Shown: piece by piece, positions 1 to 6,251 of the stretch | Layout of the letters: every line of letters begins with the position of its first letter | How positions within the stretch are numbered: the stretch's first letter is position 1 | Assembly: GCA_002280485.1 (NCBI GenBank) | Contig: NCED01000068.1 | Coordinates: 1-7,700, forward strand | Origin: Caulobacterales bacterium 32-69-10 | Lineage (GTDB): Bacteria; Pseudomonadota; Alphaproteobacteria; Caulobacterales; Caulobacteraceae | Length of the DNA: 7,700 bases | Reading direction: 5' to 3' | Program-made: the position numbers and the translations under genes | Notes under the pieces: model-generated | What the model saw: the letters and a program-made list of their open reading frames with translations, nothing else | Databases searched by the model: none | Told to the model about the DNA's origin: nothing

Positions 1-429
1 GACATCATCGCCTGCCCGGGCCTCGACTACTGCGCCCTGGCCAACGCCCGCTCGATCAACATCGCGCAGGACATCGCCACCCGTTTCGCCGACCAGGGCC
101 GGGCCGAGGAGGTGGGCGAGTTGAAGATCAAGATCTCGGGCTGCATCAACGCCTGCGGCCACCACCACATCGGCCACATCGGCATCCTCGGCGTCGACAA
201 GAAGGGGGAGGAGTTCTACCAGCTCTCCCTCGGCGGCTCGGGGGCCGAAGACGCCAAGCTCGGCGACATCCTGGGCCCGGCCCTGCCTGGCCCCAAGGTG
301 ACCGACGCCGTGGACGCCCTGGTCGGCGCCTATCTGCGCGAACGCCAGGACGGCGAGCGCTTCCTCGACACCTACCGGCGCGTCGGCGTCGCCCCGTTCA
401 AGGCCGCGGTCTATGTCGACGCTCATTAA
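1..429 (+). CDS. cysI: Sulfite reductase hemoprotein beta subunit, C-terminal part (5' truncated by window)
   Basis: This is the C-terminal 142 residues of an assimilatory nitrite/sulfite reductase-type hemoprotein, which reduces sulfite to sulfide with six electrons in the cytoplasm. Reading from base 1, the fragment carries the full set of cysteines that bind the coupled siroheme and [4Fe-4S] cluster: CPGLDYC (fragment residues 5-11, C-x5-C) and CINAC (48-52, C-x3-C). The 36-residue gap between the pairs is close to that of E. coli CysI. The segment GHHHIGHIG follows the second pair, as is typical of bacterial sulfite/nitrite reductases. The frame is open to the left edge, so the start lies outside; an internal TTG at 121 is not a real start because it would cut off half of the cluster ligands. 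The stop at 427-429 overlaps the next gene by 17 bp. The following cysH favours sulfite over nitrite as substrate. Confidence 0.93.
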   Translation, partial: DIIACPGLDYCALANARSINIAQDIATRFADQGRAEEVGELKIKISGCINACGHHHIGHIGILGVDKKGEEFYQLSLGGSGAEDAKLGDILGPALPGPKVTDAVDALVGAYLRERQDGERFLDTYRRVGVAPFKAAVYVDAH

Positions 430-919
430 GCTGATCAACGGCGCCCCGAGCTGGGCCAACGATCCTTTCGTCGACCTCGCCGACGAGGATGCGGCGCCGG
501 CGGGCAGCGGGATCATCGTCTCCCTGACCCGGCTGCAGGCGGAGGCCGACGCCCTCCTGACCGGCGCACGGCCCGTGGGGGTGCGGCTGAACCCGGACGA
601 GCCGGTGGAGGCGCTGGAGCCCTATCTGGACCGGCTGTCCCTCGTCGCCCTGGTGTTCCCCAAGTTCCGCGACGGCCGCGCCTTCTCCTCGGCCAGCCTG
701 CTGCGCCAGCGCTATGGCTTCAAGGGCGAGATCCGGGCCGTGGGCGAGGTGCTGCGCGAATTGGCCCGGTTCATGGTGCGATGCGGCATGGATGCCTATA
801 TGCCATCCGACGGCTCGACCCCGGACGACTGGGCCCGCGCCGTCGGACGTTTCCGCCACGTCTACCAGACCGCCGCGGATGGCCAGACGCCCGCCTTCGC
901 CGAGCGGGCAGGAGTATGA
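413..919 (+). CDS. DUF934 family protein, sulfite-reduction accessory candidate
   Basis: A 168-residue soluble protein of the DUF934 family, which in many alpha- and other proteobacteria sits between cysI and cysH and is often labelled 'oxidoreductase probably involved in sulfite reduction' on context alone. The family core is visible from about residue 70 to 130: the block VFPKFRDGRAFSSASLLRQRYG (split here as VFPKFRDGR and the following helix), then GEIRAVGEVLREL, then MVRCGMDAY. No signal peptide, membrane segment or classical cofactor motif is seen. The ATG at 413 lies inside the end of cysI (17-bp overlap), implying translational coupling; a weak AAGG at 400-403 precedes it. Its own stop overlaps the start region of cysH. 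The biochemical role is unknown; inference from position is that it supports sulfite reductase assembly, electron delivery or siroheme handling. Confidence 0.88.
   Translation: MSTLIKLINGAPSWANDPFVDLADEDAAPAGSGIIVSLTRLQAEADALLTGARPVGVRLNPDEPVEALEPYLDRLSLVALVFPKFRDGRAFSSASLLRQRYGFKGEIRAVGEVLRELARFMVRCGMDAYMPSDGSTPDDWARAVGRFRHVYQTAADGQTPAFAERAGV
911..914 (+). promoter_or_regulatory. Ribosome binding site deciding the cysH start
   Basis: GGAG lies 7 nt before the ATG at 922 but only 1 nt before the ATG at 916 (the one that overlaps the DUF934 stop as ATGA). Spacing therefore favours 922 as the main start, although re-initiation at 916 would add only two residues (MS). Confidence 0.6.
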
Positions 920-921
920 GC

Positions 922-1716
922 ATGGCTTTCGACATGCAGGCCGAGCCGGCCGCCCCAAGTCTCGATGCGAGCATGGGGACGGCCGAATTCGTCGCCGCCG
1001 AACTGAACGCCCAGCTGCGGGGCGCCGCGCCGCAGGACATTCTGCGCACCGCCGTCGAGCGCTTCGGCGGCCGGCTGGCCCTCGTCTCCTCCTTCGGGTC
1101 GGAGTCGGCGGTGCTGCTGCACATGCTGTCGCAGATCGACCGCTCGATCCCGGTGCTGTTCCTCGACACCGGCATGCTGTTCGGCCAGACCCTGGACTAC
1201 CGCCGCAGCCTGACCGCGCAGCTCGGCCTGACCGACGTGCGCGACCTGCGCCCCTCGTTCCAGGACCTCGCCACCCAGGATCCCAAGGCCGACCTCTACA
1301 AGACCAGCACCGACGCCTGCTGCGCCATCCGCAAGGTGGCGCCGCTGGACCGGGCCCTGATCCCCGACTTCGACGCCTGGATCACCGGGCGCAAGCGCTT
1401 CCACGGCGGCGCGCGCCTGTCCCTGCCGGTGGTCGAGGCCGGGGCCGAGGGCAAGATCAAGTTCAACCCCCTGGCCAACTGGTCCAAGGCCGAGCTCGAC
1501 GCCTATGTCGCCGAGCACGCCCTGCCGCCCCATCCCCTGGTCGAGTTCGGCTATCCTTCGGTGGGCTGCTGGCCCTGCACCAAGCCGGTCGAGGCCGGCG
1601 AGGTCAGCGACATCCGCGCCGGCCGCTGGGCCGGCAGCGAAAAGACCGAGTGCGGCATCCATACCCCTCGCGCCAGCATCGCCCCGGGCGACGCCGACGT
1701 GGGCGGCGACATCTGA
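922..1716 (+). CDS. cysH: Assimilatory APS/PAPS reductase, [4Fe-4S] type
   Basis: A 264-residue cytoplasmic enzyme of the PAPS reductase family, reducing adenylylated sulfate to sulfite with thioredoxin. The ATP-pyrophosphatase-like fold is seen in the modified P-loop SSFGSES (residues 56-62) and in the LDTG strand about 25 residues later. Two cysteine pairs, C133-C134 and C216-C219 (CWPC), are the ligands of a [4Fe-4S] cluster, and the catalytic cysteine is C244 in ECGIH near the C-terminus. Known family biology: members carrying these extra pairs act on APS (some on both APS and PAPS), whereas E. coli-type CysH lacks them. I therefore infer APS as the main substrate, so activated sulfate may not need the APS kinase step. 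The upstream gene overlaps its start and fpr follows after 18 bp, so it belongs to the same operon. The start could also be ATG 916; the in-frame ATG at 781 is a run-through artefact. Confidence 0.95.
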   Translation: MAFDMQAEPAAPSLDASMGTAEFVAAELNAQLRGAAPQDILRTAVERFGGRLALVSSFGSESAVLLHMLSQIDRSIPVLFLDTGMLFGQTLDYRRSLTAQLGLTDVRDLRPSFQDLATQDPKADLYKTSTDACCAIRKVAPLDRALIPDFDAWITGRKRFHGGARLSLPVVEAGAEGKIKFNPLANWSKAELDAYVAEHALPPHPLVEFGYPSVGCWPCTKPVEAGEVSDIRAGRWAGSEKTECGIHTPRASIAPGDADVGGDI

Positions 1717-1734
1717 GAAGAGACCCGTAAGCTC

Positions 1735-2559
1735 ATGGACGACCTCACCCTGGCTCCGCCGGCGCCGATCCAAAGCACGACCCACAACGTCGAGACCGTC
1801 ACCTGGGTCAAGCACTGGACCGACCAGTACTTCTCCTTCGGCATCACCCGCCCGGCCAGCTTCCGCTTCCGCTCGGGCGAGTTCGTGATGATCGGCCTGC
1901 CGGGCCTGGAGCCGGGCTCCAAGCCGGTGCTGCGCGCCTATTCCATCGCCAGCCCGGCCTGGGCCGAGGAGCTGGAGTTCTTCTCGATCAAGGTCGCCGA
2001 CGGCCCGCTCACCTCGCGGCTGCAGAAGATCAAGGTCGGCGACCAGATTCTCCTGGCCAAGAAGTCGACCGGCACCCTGGTTCTGGACGCGCTCACCCCC
2101 GGCAAGCGCCTGTGGCTGATCGGCACCGGGACGGGCCTCGCCCCCTGGCTGTCGGTGGCCCGCGACCCGGACGCCTATGAGCGCTTCGGCAAGGTCATCG
2201 TCACCCACACGGTCCGCTCGGCCGTGGATCTCGCCTATCGCGACTTCTTCGAGACCGAGCTGAAGCAGGACGAACTGCTGGGCGAACTGGTCGGCGAACA
2301 GCTGGCCTACTATCCCACCGTCACCCGCGAGCCCTTCCCGCAGCACGGTCGGATCACCGACCTGATCCGCTCGGGCCAGGCGTTCCGCGACCTCGGGATC
2401 GACCAGACCCAGTTCAATCCGGCCGAGGACCGCATCATGCTGTGCGGCTCCATGGCCATGATCAAGGAAGCCGCCGCCCTGATCGAATCGCATGGCCTGG
2501 TCGAAGGCTCCAACGCCGAGCCCGGCGACTTCGTCCTCGAACGCGCGTTCGTGGGCTAG
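1735..2559 (+). CDS. fpr: Ferredoxin--NADP+ reductase (bacterial Fpr type)
   Basis: A 274-residue FAD enzyme that passes electrons between NADPH and ferredoxin or flavodoxin. The FAD-binding barrel covers roughly residues 15-110, with the RxYS flavin motif as R67-A-Y-S70. The NADP-binding half follows, with GTGTGLAP at residues 130-137 and the C-terminal MLCGS strand (C237 region) that closes over the nicotinamide. The protein ends in ERAFVG, a tail style usual for the compact bacterial FPRs of Azotobacter/Rhodobacter type; length also fits. It starts 18 bp after cysH with only a weak AGAG upstream. Because it is in the cys cluster and no CysJ flavoprotein is visible, the likely job is supplying electrons (through a ferredoxin) to the sulfite reductase, although Fpr proteins also serve oxidative-stress defence. 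Enzyme identity is firm; the physiological partner is inferred. Confidence 0.93.
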   Translation: MDDLTLAPPAPIQSTTHNVETVTWVKHWTDQYFSFGITRPASFRFRSGEFVMIGLPGLEPGSKPVLRAYSIASPAWAEELEFFSIKVADGPLTSRLQKIKVGDQILLAKKSTGTLVLDALTPGKRLWLIGTGTGLAPWLSVARDPDAYERFGKVIVTHTVRSAVDLAYRDFFETELKQDELLGELVGEQLAYYPTVTREPFPQHGRITDLIRSGQAFRDLGIDQTQFNPAEDRIMLCGSMAMIKEAAALIESHGLVEGSNAEPGDFVLERAFVG

Positions 2560-2563
2560 GGCG

Positions 2564-2749
2564 GTGTCAGGCACCCCCAAGGGCAAGCGCGACTTTCGGG
2601 CGTCCGACCGCATCGACCTGCGCGAGCGTCACGAGGTCCAGTTCTGGGCCAAGCGCTGGGGCGTCACCGAAGCCCAGCTCACCGCCGCCCACCGCAAGGT
2701 CGGCCACCTGGTCAAGGACATCGCCGCCGAGTTCGGCAAGAAGCGGTAG
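2564..2749 (+). CDS. Small DUF3606 domain protein
   Basis: A 61-residue basic protein beginning at GTG 2564, four bases after the fpr stop. Residues 13-55 match the DUF3606 pattern as I know it: DRIDLRERHEVQFWAKRWGVTEAQL, then a second helix HRKVGHLVKDIA (family members typically read D-R-x-x-I-x-x-x-x-x-Y/H-E-V-x-Y/F-W). The fold would be two or three helices; function is unknown. There are no cysteines, signal peptide or membrane segment, and the tail GKKR is basic. The only Shine-Dalgarno-like stretch (AGGG at 2558-2561) is 2 nt from the GTG, so translation probably depends on coupling to fpr. A longer frame from ATG 2492 exists but its extra residues are a shadow of the fpr reading frame. 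Whether it has any role in sulfur metabolism or is just appended to the operon cannot be told. Confidence 0.75.
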   Translation: MSGTPKGKRDFRASDRIDLRERHEVQFWAKRWGVTEAQLTAAHRKVGHLVKDIAAEFGKKR

Positions 2750-2922
2750 CGTCCGCGCCAAACCTGTCGTCCCCGTATCACCCGGCGCCTCCGCCGCGCC
2801 CTGAACGCCCCTGAGGCGGCGCAAACCCGCGGCGGCGCCCCATTTGGCGGCCAGTTGGGCTATGGGTGGCTATACAGCGCCATCGTCCGGTTCAACGACG
2901 GCGCGGGCGACGGGGGGTGGAC
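2750..2922. other. Intergenic region between the cys operon and the symporter gene
   Basis: These 173 bp separate the last cys-operon gene from the symporter and should hold an operon terminator and a promoter. The only hairpin I find is short: CGCCGC at 2792-2797 against GCGGCG at 2816-2821, with an 18-nt loop and no T run, so it is not a convincing intrinsic terminator. A TATACA at 2871-2876, preceded by TTGGCG at 2844-2849, resembles promoter hexamers, but the 21-bp spacing is too wide to call. Confidence 0.3.
2912..2917 (+). promoter_or_regulatory. Purine-rich ribosome binding site for the symporter
   Basis: A GGGGGG run lies 5 nt before the GTG at 2923. Another in-frame GTG at 2917 overlaps the run itself and has no spacing, which favours 2923. 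The run is not a clean anti-SD match, so the decision is tentative. Confidence 0.4.
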
Positions 2923-4374
2923 GTGGATCTGAGCGCGATCGAAGCAGGGCTCAACGCGGTGGCGGAGTTCGTCTGGGGACCGGCGCTGCTGGTCCTGCTT
3001 CTGGGCACCGGGCTCTACCTGACCGTCGCCATGCGCTTCATGCCGATCCGGCGGATCCCCACCGCCTTGCGCCTGCTGTTCCGCGGACGGCGCGCGGGCG
3101 CTGACGAGCCCGGCGACATCACCCCGTTCCAGACCCTGATGACGGCCCTGGCGGCCACGATCGGCACAGGCAACATCGCCGGGGTGGCGACGGCGATCGC
3201 CCTCGGTGGGCCTGGCGCGGTGTTCTGGATGTGGATGACCGCCCTCGTTGGCATGGCGACCAAATACGCCGAGGCCGTGCTGGCCATCACCTATCGCGAG
3301 GTCGACCCGGAAGGCCGCACCGTCGGCGGGCCAATGTATTACATCAAGAACGGGCTGGGGAAGAACTGGGGCTGGCTGGCCTTCCTGTTCGCCGTCTTCG
3401 CCGCCCTGGCCGGCTTCGGCATCGGCAACATGGTGCAGTCGAACTCGGTGACCGCCATCGTCAGCGCCACCTTCGGGGTCCCGAACTGGTCGGTCGGCCT
3501 GGTCATGGCCGCCCTGACCTTCTTCGTCATCATCGGCGGCGTCAAACGCATCGGGGCGGTGGCCGAGTGGCTGGTCCCCTTCATGGCCGTGGTCTATGTG
3601 GCCGGGGGACTGGTGATCCTGGCGCTGAACTTCCGCGAGATCCCGGAGGGCCTGCTCTTCATCATCCGCAGCGCCTTCACCCCCACGGCCGCGACCGGCG
3701 GCTTCGCCGGGGCGGCGGTATGGGCCGGCGTCCGTTACGGCGTGGCCCGGGGCATCTTCTCCAATGAGGCCGGCCTCGGCTCGGCGGCCATCGCCCACGC
3801 GGCCGCCAAGTCCCACGACGCCGTCCAGCAGGGCCTGGTCGCCATGCTGGGCACCTTCATCGACACCATCATCGTGTGCACCATCACCGCCCTGGTCATC
3901 GTCACGGTGCATGTCCCGGTCACCATGGCCGACGGCTCGACCCAGATGCTGGCCGCCTGGGCGTCGGGCAAGACCGGTTCGGAACTGTCGGCCCTGGCCT
4001 TCTCGGCGGGGCTGCCGGCCGGCGGCGGCATGGTCGTCACCTTCGGCCTGGTGGTGTTCGCCTTCACCACCATCCTGGGCTGGAGCTACTACGGCGAGCG
4101 CGCGGCCGAATATCTGATGGGCCCCCGGGTCGTCACCCCGTACCGCTATCTCTGGGTGGCGTTCGTCTTCCTGGGGTCGGTGCTGCAGCTCAGCCTGGTC
4201 TGGACCGTGACCGACATCCTCAACGCCCTGATGGCGGTGCCGAACCTCATCGCGCTCCTGCTGCTGTCAGGTACGGTGTTCACCCTGACCCGGGCGTCGC
4301 CGGCTGCGCGGTCGGGCGACATCGGGCCGCCCGAGCCGGCCGGCGTCGAAGCGCCGGCTCCGGCCAAGGCCTGA
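2923..4374 (+). CDS. Sodium:alanine/glycine symporter, AGCS family
   Basis: A 483-residue inner-membrane transporter of the alanine or glycine:cation symporter family, which imports small neutral amino acids with Na+ (or H+). It starts with a short amphipathic stretch, then a first membrane segment (about residues 17-37). The family signature follows at 67-90: ITPFQ, then ATIGTGNIAGVATAI with G81-T-G-N84, and GGPGAVFWMW directly after. A second family hallmark, RGIFSNEAGLGSAAIAHA, has S280-G286. Roughly ten hydrophobic segments are visible through to about residue 455, and the C-terminus is a polar, Pro/Ala-rich cytoplasmic tail. Length matches the family (about 450-540). Starts at GTG 2866 or 2917 are possible, but 2866 would add a highly charged RHRPVQRRRGRRG stretch not expected in this family. 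It stands alone between its neighbours. Substrate cannot be assigned beyond alanine/glycine. Confidence 0.92.
   Translation: MDLSAIEAGLNAVAEFVWGPALLVLLLGTGLYLTVAMRFMPIRRIPTALRLLFRGRRAGADEPGDITPFQTLMTALAATIGTGNIAGVATAIALGGPGAVFWMWMTALVGMATKYAEAVLAITYREVDPEGRTVGGPMYYIKNGLGKNWGWLAFLFAVFAALAGFGIGNMVQSNSVTAIVSATFGVPNWSVGLVMAALTFFVIIGGVKRIGAVAEWLVPFMAVVYVAGGLVILALNFREIPEGLLFIIRSAFTPTAATGGFAGAAVWAGVRYGVARGIFSNEAGLGSAAIAHAAAKSHDAVQQGLVAMLGTFIDTIIVCTITALVIVTVHVPVTMADGSTQMLAAWASGKTGSELSALAFSAGLPAGGGMVVTFGLVVFAFTTILGWSYYGERAAEYLMGPRVVTPYRYLWVAFVFLGSVLQLSLVWTVTDILNALMAVPNLIALLLLSGTVFTLTRASPAARSGDIGPPEPAGVEAPAPAKA
4339..4358. repeat. Hairpin in the last codons of the symporter gene
   Basis: GCCGGCG (4339-4345) and CGCCGGC (4352-4358) form a perfect 7-bp stem around the loop TCGAAG, 13 bp before the symporter stop codon. 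There is no T run after it. It may slow or help end transcription where the two convergent genes meet with only 15 bp between their stops, or simply reflect GC-rich codons for the Pro/Ala tail. Confidence 0.35.
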
Positions 4375-4389
4375 GCGAGCGTCGCCGCC

Positions 4390-4812
4390 CTAGTCCTTCG
4401 GCCGGCCCCGCGGCCCGTATCCCGATCCATGCGCGCCCAGGCTGGCCCAGCGGGCCTCCTCGGCCTTGTGGTGGTACTGCTCGGCGACCAGCCAGGCCTT
4501 CACTGGCCTCAGGGTCGCCAGGCAGCCGACGATCAGGGCGGGAAACACCGCCGCGAACTGGGCCCACATTGGCGGCTGGGCGGCGATGACCCAGGCGGTC
4601 CAGGCCGCGATCACGGCCACGCCCACCCCGGTCATCACGAAGAAGGCCGGGCCGTCGGCCGGGTCGGCGAAGGCGAAGCTCAGGCCGCAGCGGTCGCATT
4701 CCGGGGCGATGGTCAGGAAGCCCGAGAACATCTTCCCCTCCCCGCAGCGCGGGCAGCACTGCTTCACCCCGCAGACCAGGGAGGAGGGTGAGCTGAATTC
4801 CGCGTCGGCCAT
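4390..4812 (-). CDS. DUF983 family membrane protein
   Basis: A 140-residue protein of the DUF983 family, widespread in alphaproteobacteria and of unknown function. The N-terminal region has two CxxC pairs, C20-x2-C23 (CPRCGEGKMFSGFL) and C39-x2-C42 (CDRCG), which look like a zinc-ribbon or rubredoxin-like knuckle. The conserved DGPAFFVM (residues 53-60) leads into two membrane helices at about 57-78 and 82-103. A charged C-terminal tail then follows (AEQYHHKAEEARW onward). A good Shine-Dalgarno AAGGGG (complement of 4821-4826) lies 8 nt before the ATG, supporting this start. The gene is transcribed away from a MocR-type regulator and shares a 57-81 bp control region with it, which contains a palindrome that is probably the operator. 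It is convergent with the symporter gene. Family assignment is firm by pattern; any role in metal, redox or envelope processes is speculation. Confidence 0.88.
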   Translation of the reverse strand: MADAEFSSPSSLVCGVKQCCPRCGEGKMFSGFLTIAPECDRCGLSFAFADPADGPAFFVMTGVGVAVIAAWTAWVIAAQPPMWAQFAAVFPALIVGCLATLRPVKAWLVAEQYHHKAEEARWASLGAHGSGYGPRGRPKD

Positions 4813-4844
4813 GACAAAAGCCCCTTGCCTACAATGCCGAGATT

Positions 4845-4876
4845 AATCCATACATTGTTGTCATAATGTATGGATT
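4845..4876. promoter_or_regulatory. Perfect 12-bp inverted repeat, probable MocR operator
   Basis: AATCCATACATT (4845-4856) and AATGTATGGATT (4865-4876) are exact reverse complements around the 8-bp spacer GTTGTCAT. The 32-bp element is strongly AT-rich in a very GC-rich window and lies in the gap between the divergent DUF983 and MocR genes, the usual place for an autoregulatory operator. A further half-site-like ACAATG at 4831-4836 is the complement of CATTGT at 4853-4858 inside the element. The palindrome covers the likely promoter zone for both directions, but I could not fix convincing -35/-10 pairs. Confidence 0.72.
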
Positions 4877-4881
4877 GCCCC

Positions 4882-4886
4882 GGGAG
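4882..4886 (+). promoter_or_regulatory. Ribosome binding site fixing the MocR start
   Basis: GGGAG lies 7 nt before the GTG at 4894. No comparable site precedes the in-frame ATG at 4870, which lies inside the right arm of the palindrome, so 4894 is the better start. Confidence 0.65.
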
Positions 4887-4893
4887 TTGGCAA

Positions 4894-6237
4894 GTGGACG
4901 AATGGCTGACCCGGGTCGATCGTTCCGGTCCGGTCTATCTCGCCATCCTCAAGGCGCTCGAGACCGCGATCCGCGAGGGTGAGCTGCACCCCGGCGACCG
5001 CCTGCCGCCGCAGCGCACGGTCGCCGCGAAGCTGGGCGTCGATTTCACCACCGTCACCCGCGCCTACACCGCCGCCCGCGAACGGGGCCTGGTGGAGGGA
5101 ACGGTCGGCCGCGGCACCTTCGTGCGCGGCCGCGCCGCCGACGACGAGGCGGGGCTGGTCGACCTCGGCATGAACCTGCCCCCGCCGCCCCAGGGGCTCA
5201 GCCTCGCCGCCCTGCTCGGCGAGACCGGCGGGGCGATCCTGGCCAAGACCGACGTCGCCGCCCTGATGGCCTATCACCCGGGGGCGGGCTCCCTGGGGCA
5301 GAGGGCGGCCGGCGCGCAGTGGCTGGCGCCCTGCCTCGGTGTGGTCGATCCGGACCGGGTGCTGGTCTGCGCCGGGGCCCAGGCGGCCCTGGCCGCCCTG
5401 GTCACCCTGCTGGTCCCGCGCGGCGGCGCGGTGGTGACCGAGCCCCTGACCTATCCCGGCCTGATCGCGCTGGCGGGCCACCTCGGGGTCGAACTCGTCG
5501 CCTGTCCGGTGGACGGGGAGGGGATGGTCCCCGACGCCCTCGCCCGCCTCTGCGCCGAGCGAGACCCCTCAGCGGTCTATTGCATCCCGACCCAGCAGAA
5601 CCCGGCCGCCTACACCATGGGCGAGGCCCGCCGCCGCGAGATCGCGGCCGTGGTCTCGAGGGCGGGCGCGCCCCTGATCGAGGACGACGCCTACGGCCGC
5701 CTGCCGGCCCAGCCCCTTCCGGCCATCGCCCGTTTCGCCCCCAATCAGGCCTGGCACGTCGCCACCCTGGCCAAGGCCCTGACCCCCGGCCTGCGCACCG
5801 CCTTCCTGGTCGCCCCGGACGCGGACATGGCCCGGCGCGCCGAGCGGGCGTTGCGCGCCGTCGCCCTGATGCCGGCGCCGCTGATGACGGCCGTGGCGAC
5901 CCGTTGGATCCGCGAGGGCGTCGCCGAGGCGGTGCTGGCCGGCGTCCGCGCCGAGGCCGTGGCCCGCCGCGCCATCGCCCGGGAGCTGCTGCCGGCGGCC
6001 CGGGGCGACGCCGAGAGCCTGCACGTCTGGCTGGACCTGCCCGGCGCCTGGGACGGTCGGCGCCTGCGCGAGGCCGCCCGCGACCGGGGCCTGTCCCTGG
6101 TCACCGCCGACAGCTTCGCCGTGGGGCTGCTCGGGCGAAACGGGATGCGGATATCGCTGGGCGGCCCGGCACGGCAGGCGGTGCTGCGCGAGGCCCTGAC
6201 GGGGGTCGCCGCCATCCTGGCCGGCGGGCCGGGGTAG
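4894..6237 (+). CDS. MocR/PdxR-type PLP-dependent transcriptional regulator
   Basis: A 447-residue fusion of a GntR-type winged helix and a fold-type I aminotransferase domain. The DNA-binding part spans residues 11-78: SGPVYLAILKALETAI, then GDRLPPQRTVAAKLGVDFTTVTRAY with the recognition helix, and the wing GLVEGTVGRGTFV. The effector domain (about 95-445) keeps the residues that hold pyridoxal phosphate: N236 in PTQQNP, D264 and Y267 in EDDAY, the Schiff-base lysine K294 in LAKALTPGLR, and R419 in NGMRISLGGP. It should therefore bind PLP and sense an amino compound or PLP itself. Starting at GTG 4894 gives the usual short MocR N-terminus (MDEWLTRVDRSGP); the ATG at 4870 would add MDCPGSWQ and overlap the operator. 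It is divergent from the DUF983 gene and likely controls it and itself. Which ligand, and whether other genes are targets, is not visible; no pdx, gab, taurine or ectoine genes are nearby. Confidence 0.9.
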   Translation: MDEWLTRVDRSGPVYLAILKALETAIREGELHPGDRLPPQRTVAAKLGVDFTTVTRAYTAARERGLVEGTVGRGTFVRGRAADDEAGLVDLGMNLPPPPQGLSLAALLGETGGAILAKTDVAALMAYHPGAGSLGQRAAGAQWLAPCLGVVDPDRVLVCAGAQAALAALVTLLVPRGGAVVTEPLTYPGLIALAGHLGVELVACPVDGEGMVPDALARLCAERDPSAVYCIPTQQNPAAYTMGEARRREIAAVVSRAGAPLIEDDAYGRLPAQPLPAIARFAPNQAWHVATLAKALTPGLRTAFLVAPDADMARRAERALRAVALMPAPLMTAVATRWIREGVAEAVLAGVRAEAVARRAIARELLPAARGDAESLHVWLDLPGAWDGRRLREAARDRGLSLVTADSFAVGLLGRNGMRISLGGPARQAVLREALTGVAAILAGGPG

Positions 6238-6251
6238 GGACCACTTATCAA

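Noticed and set aside
398..958. Minus-strand frame opposite the DUF934 gene
   Set aside because: No recognisable family and the opposite frame matches DUF934 well.
862..2613. A 583-codon open frame on the minus strand opposite cysH and fpr
   Set aside because: It is a GC-driven antisense shadow: the opposing frames encode clear CysH and Fpr with conserved motifs, while this translation is low-complexity (Gly/Ala/Asp/Gln/Arg) with no recognisable domain.
2792..2821. Possible terminator hairpin after the cys operon
   Set aside because: Six-bp stem, 18-nt loop and no T run; such chance stems are common at this GC content.
2844..2876. TTGGCG...TATACA as a sigma-70 promoter for the symporter
   Set aside because: Spacing of 21 bp is too wide and the -35 match is poor; left as an unassigned possibility.
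2866..2922. Longer N-terminus of the symporter from the GTG at 2866
   Set aside because: It adds an Arg-rich stretch unlike AGCS N-termini and has no RBS; GTG 2923 fits the family better.
2860..3912. A 350-codon minus-strand frame opposite the symporter
   Set aside because: Composition is rich in His, Gly, Asp and Arg with no motif, and the plus strand carries a clear AGCS transporter; this is a shadow.
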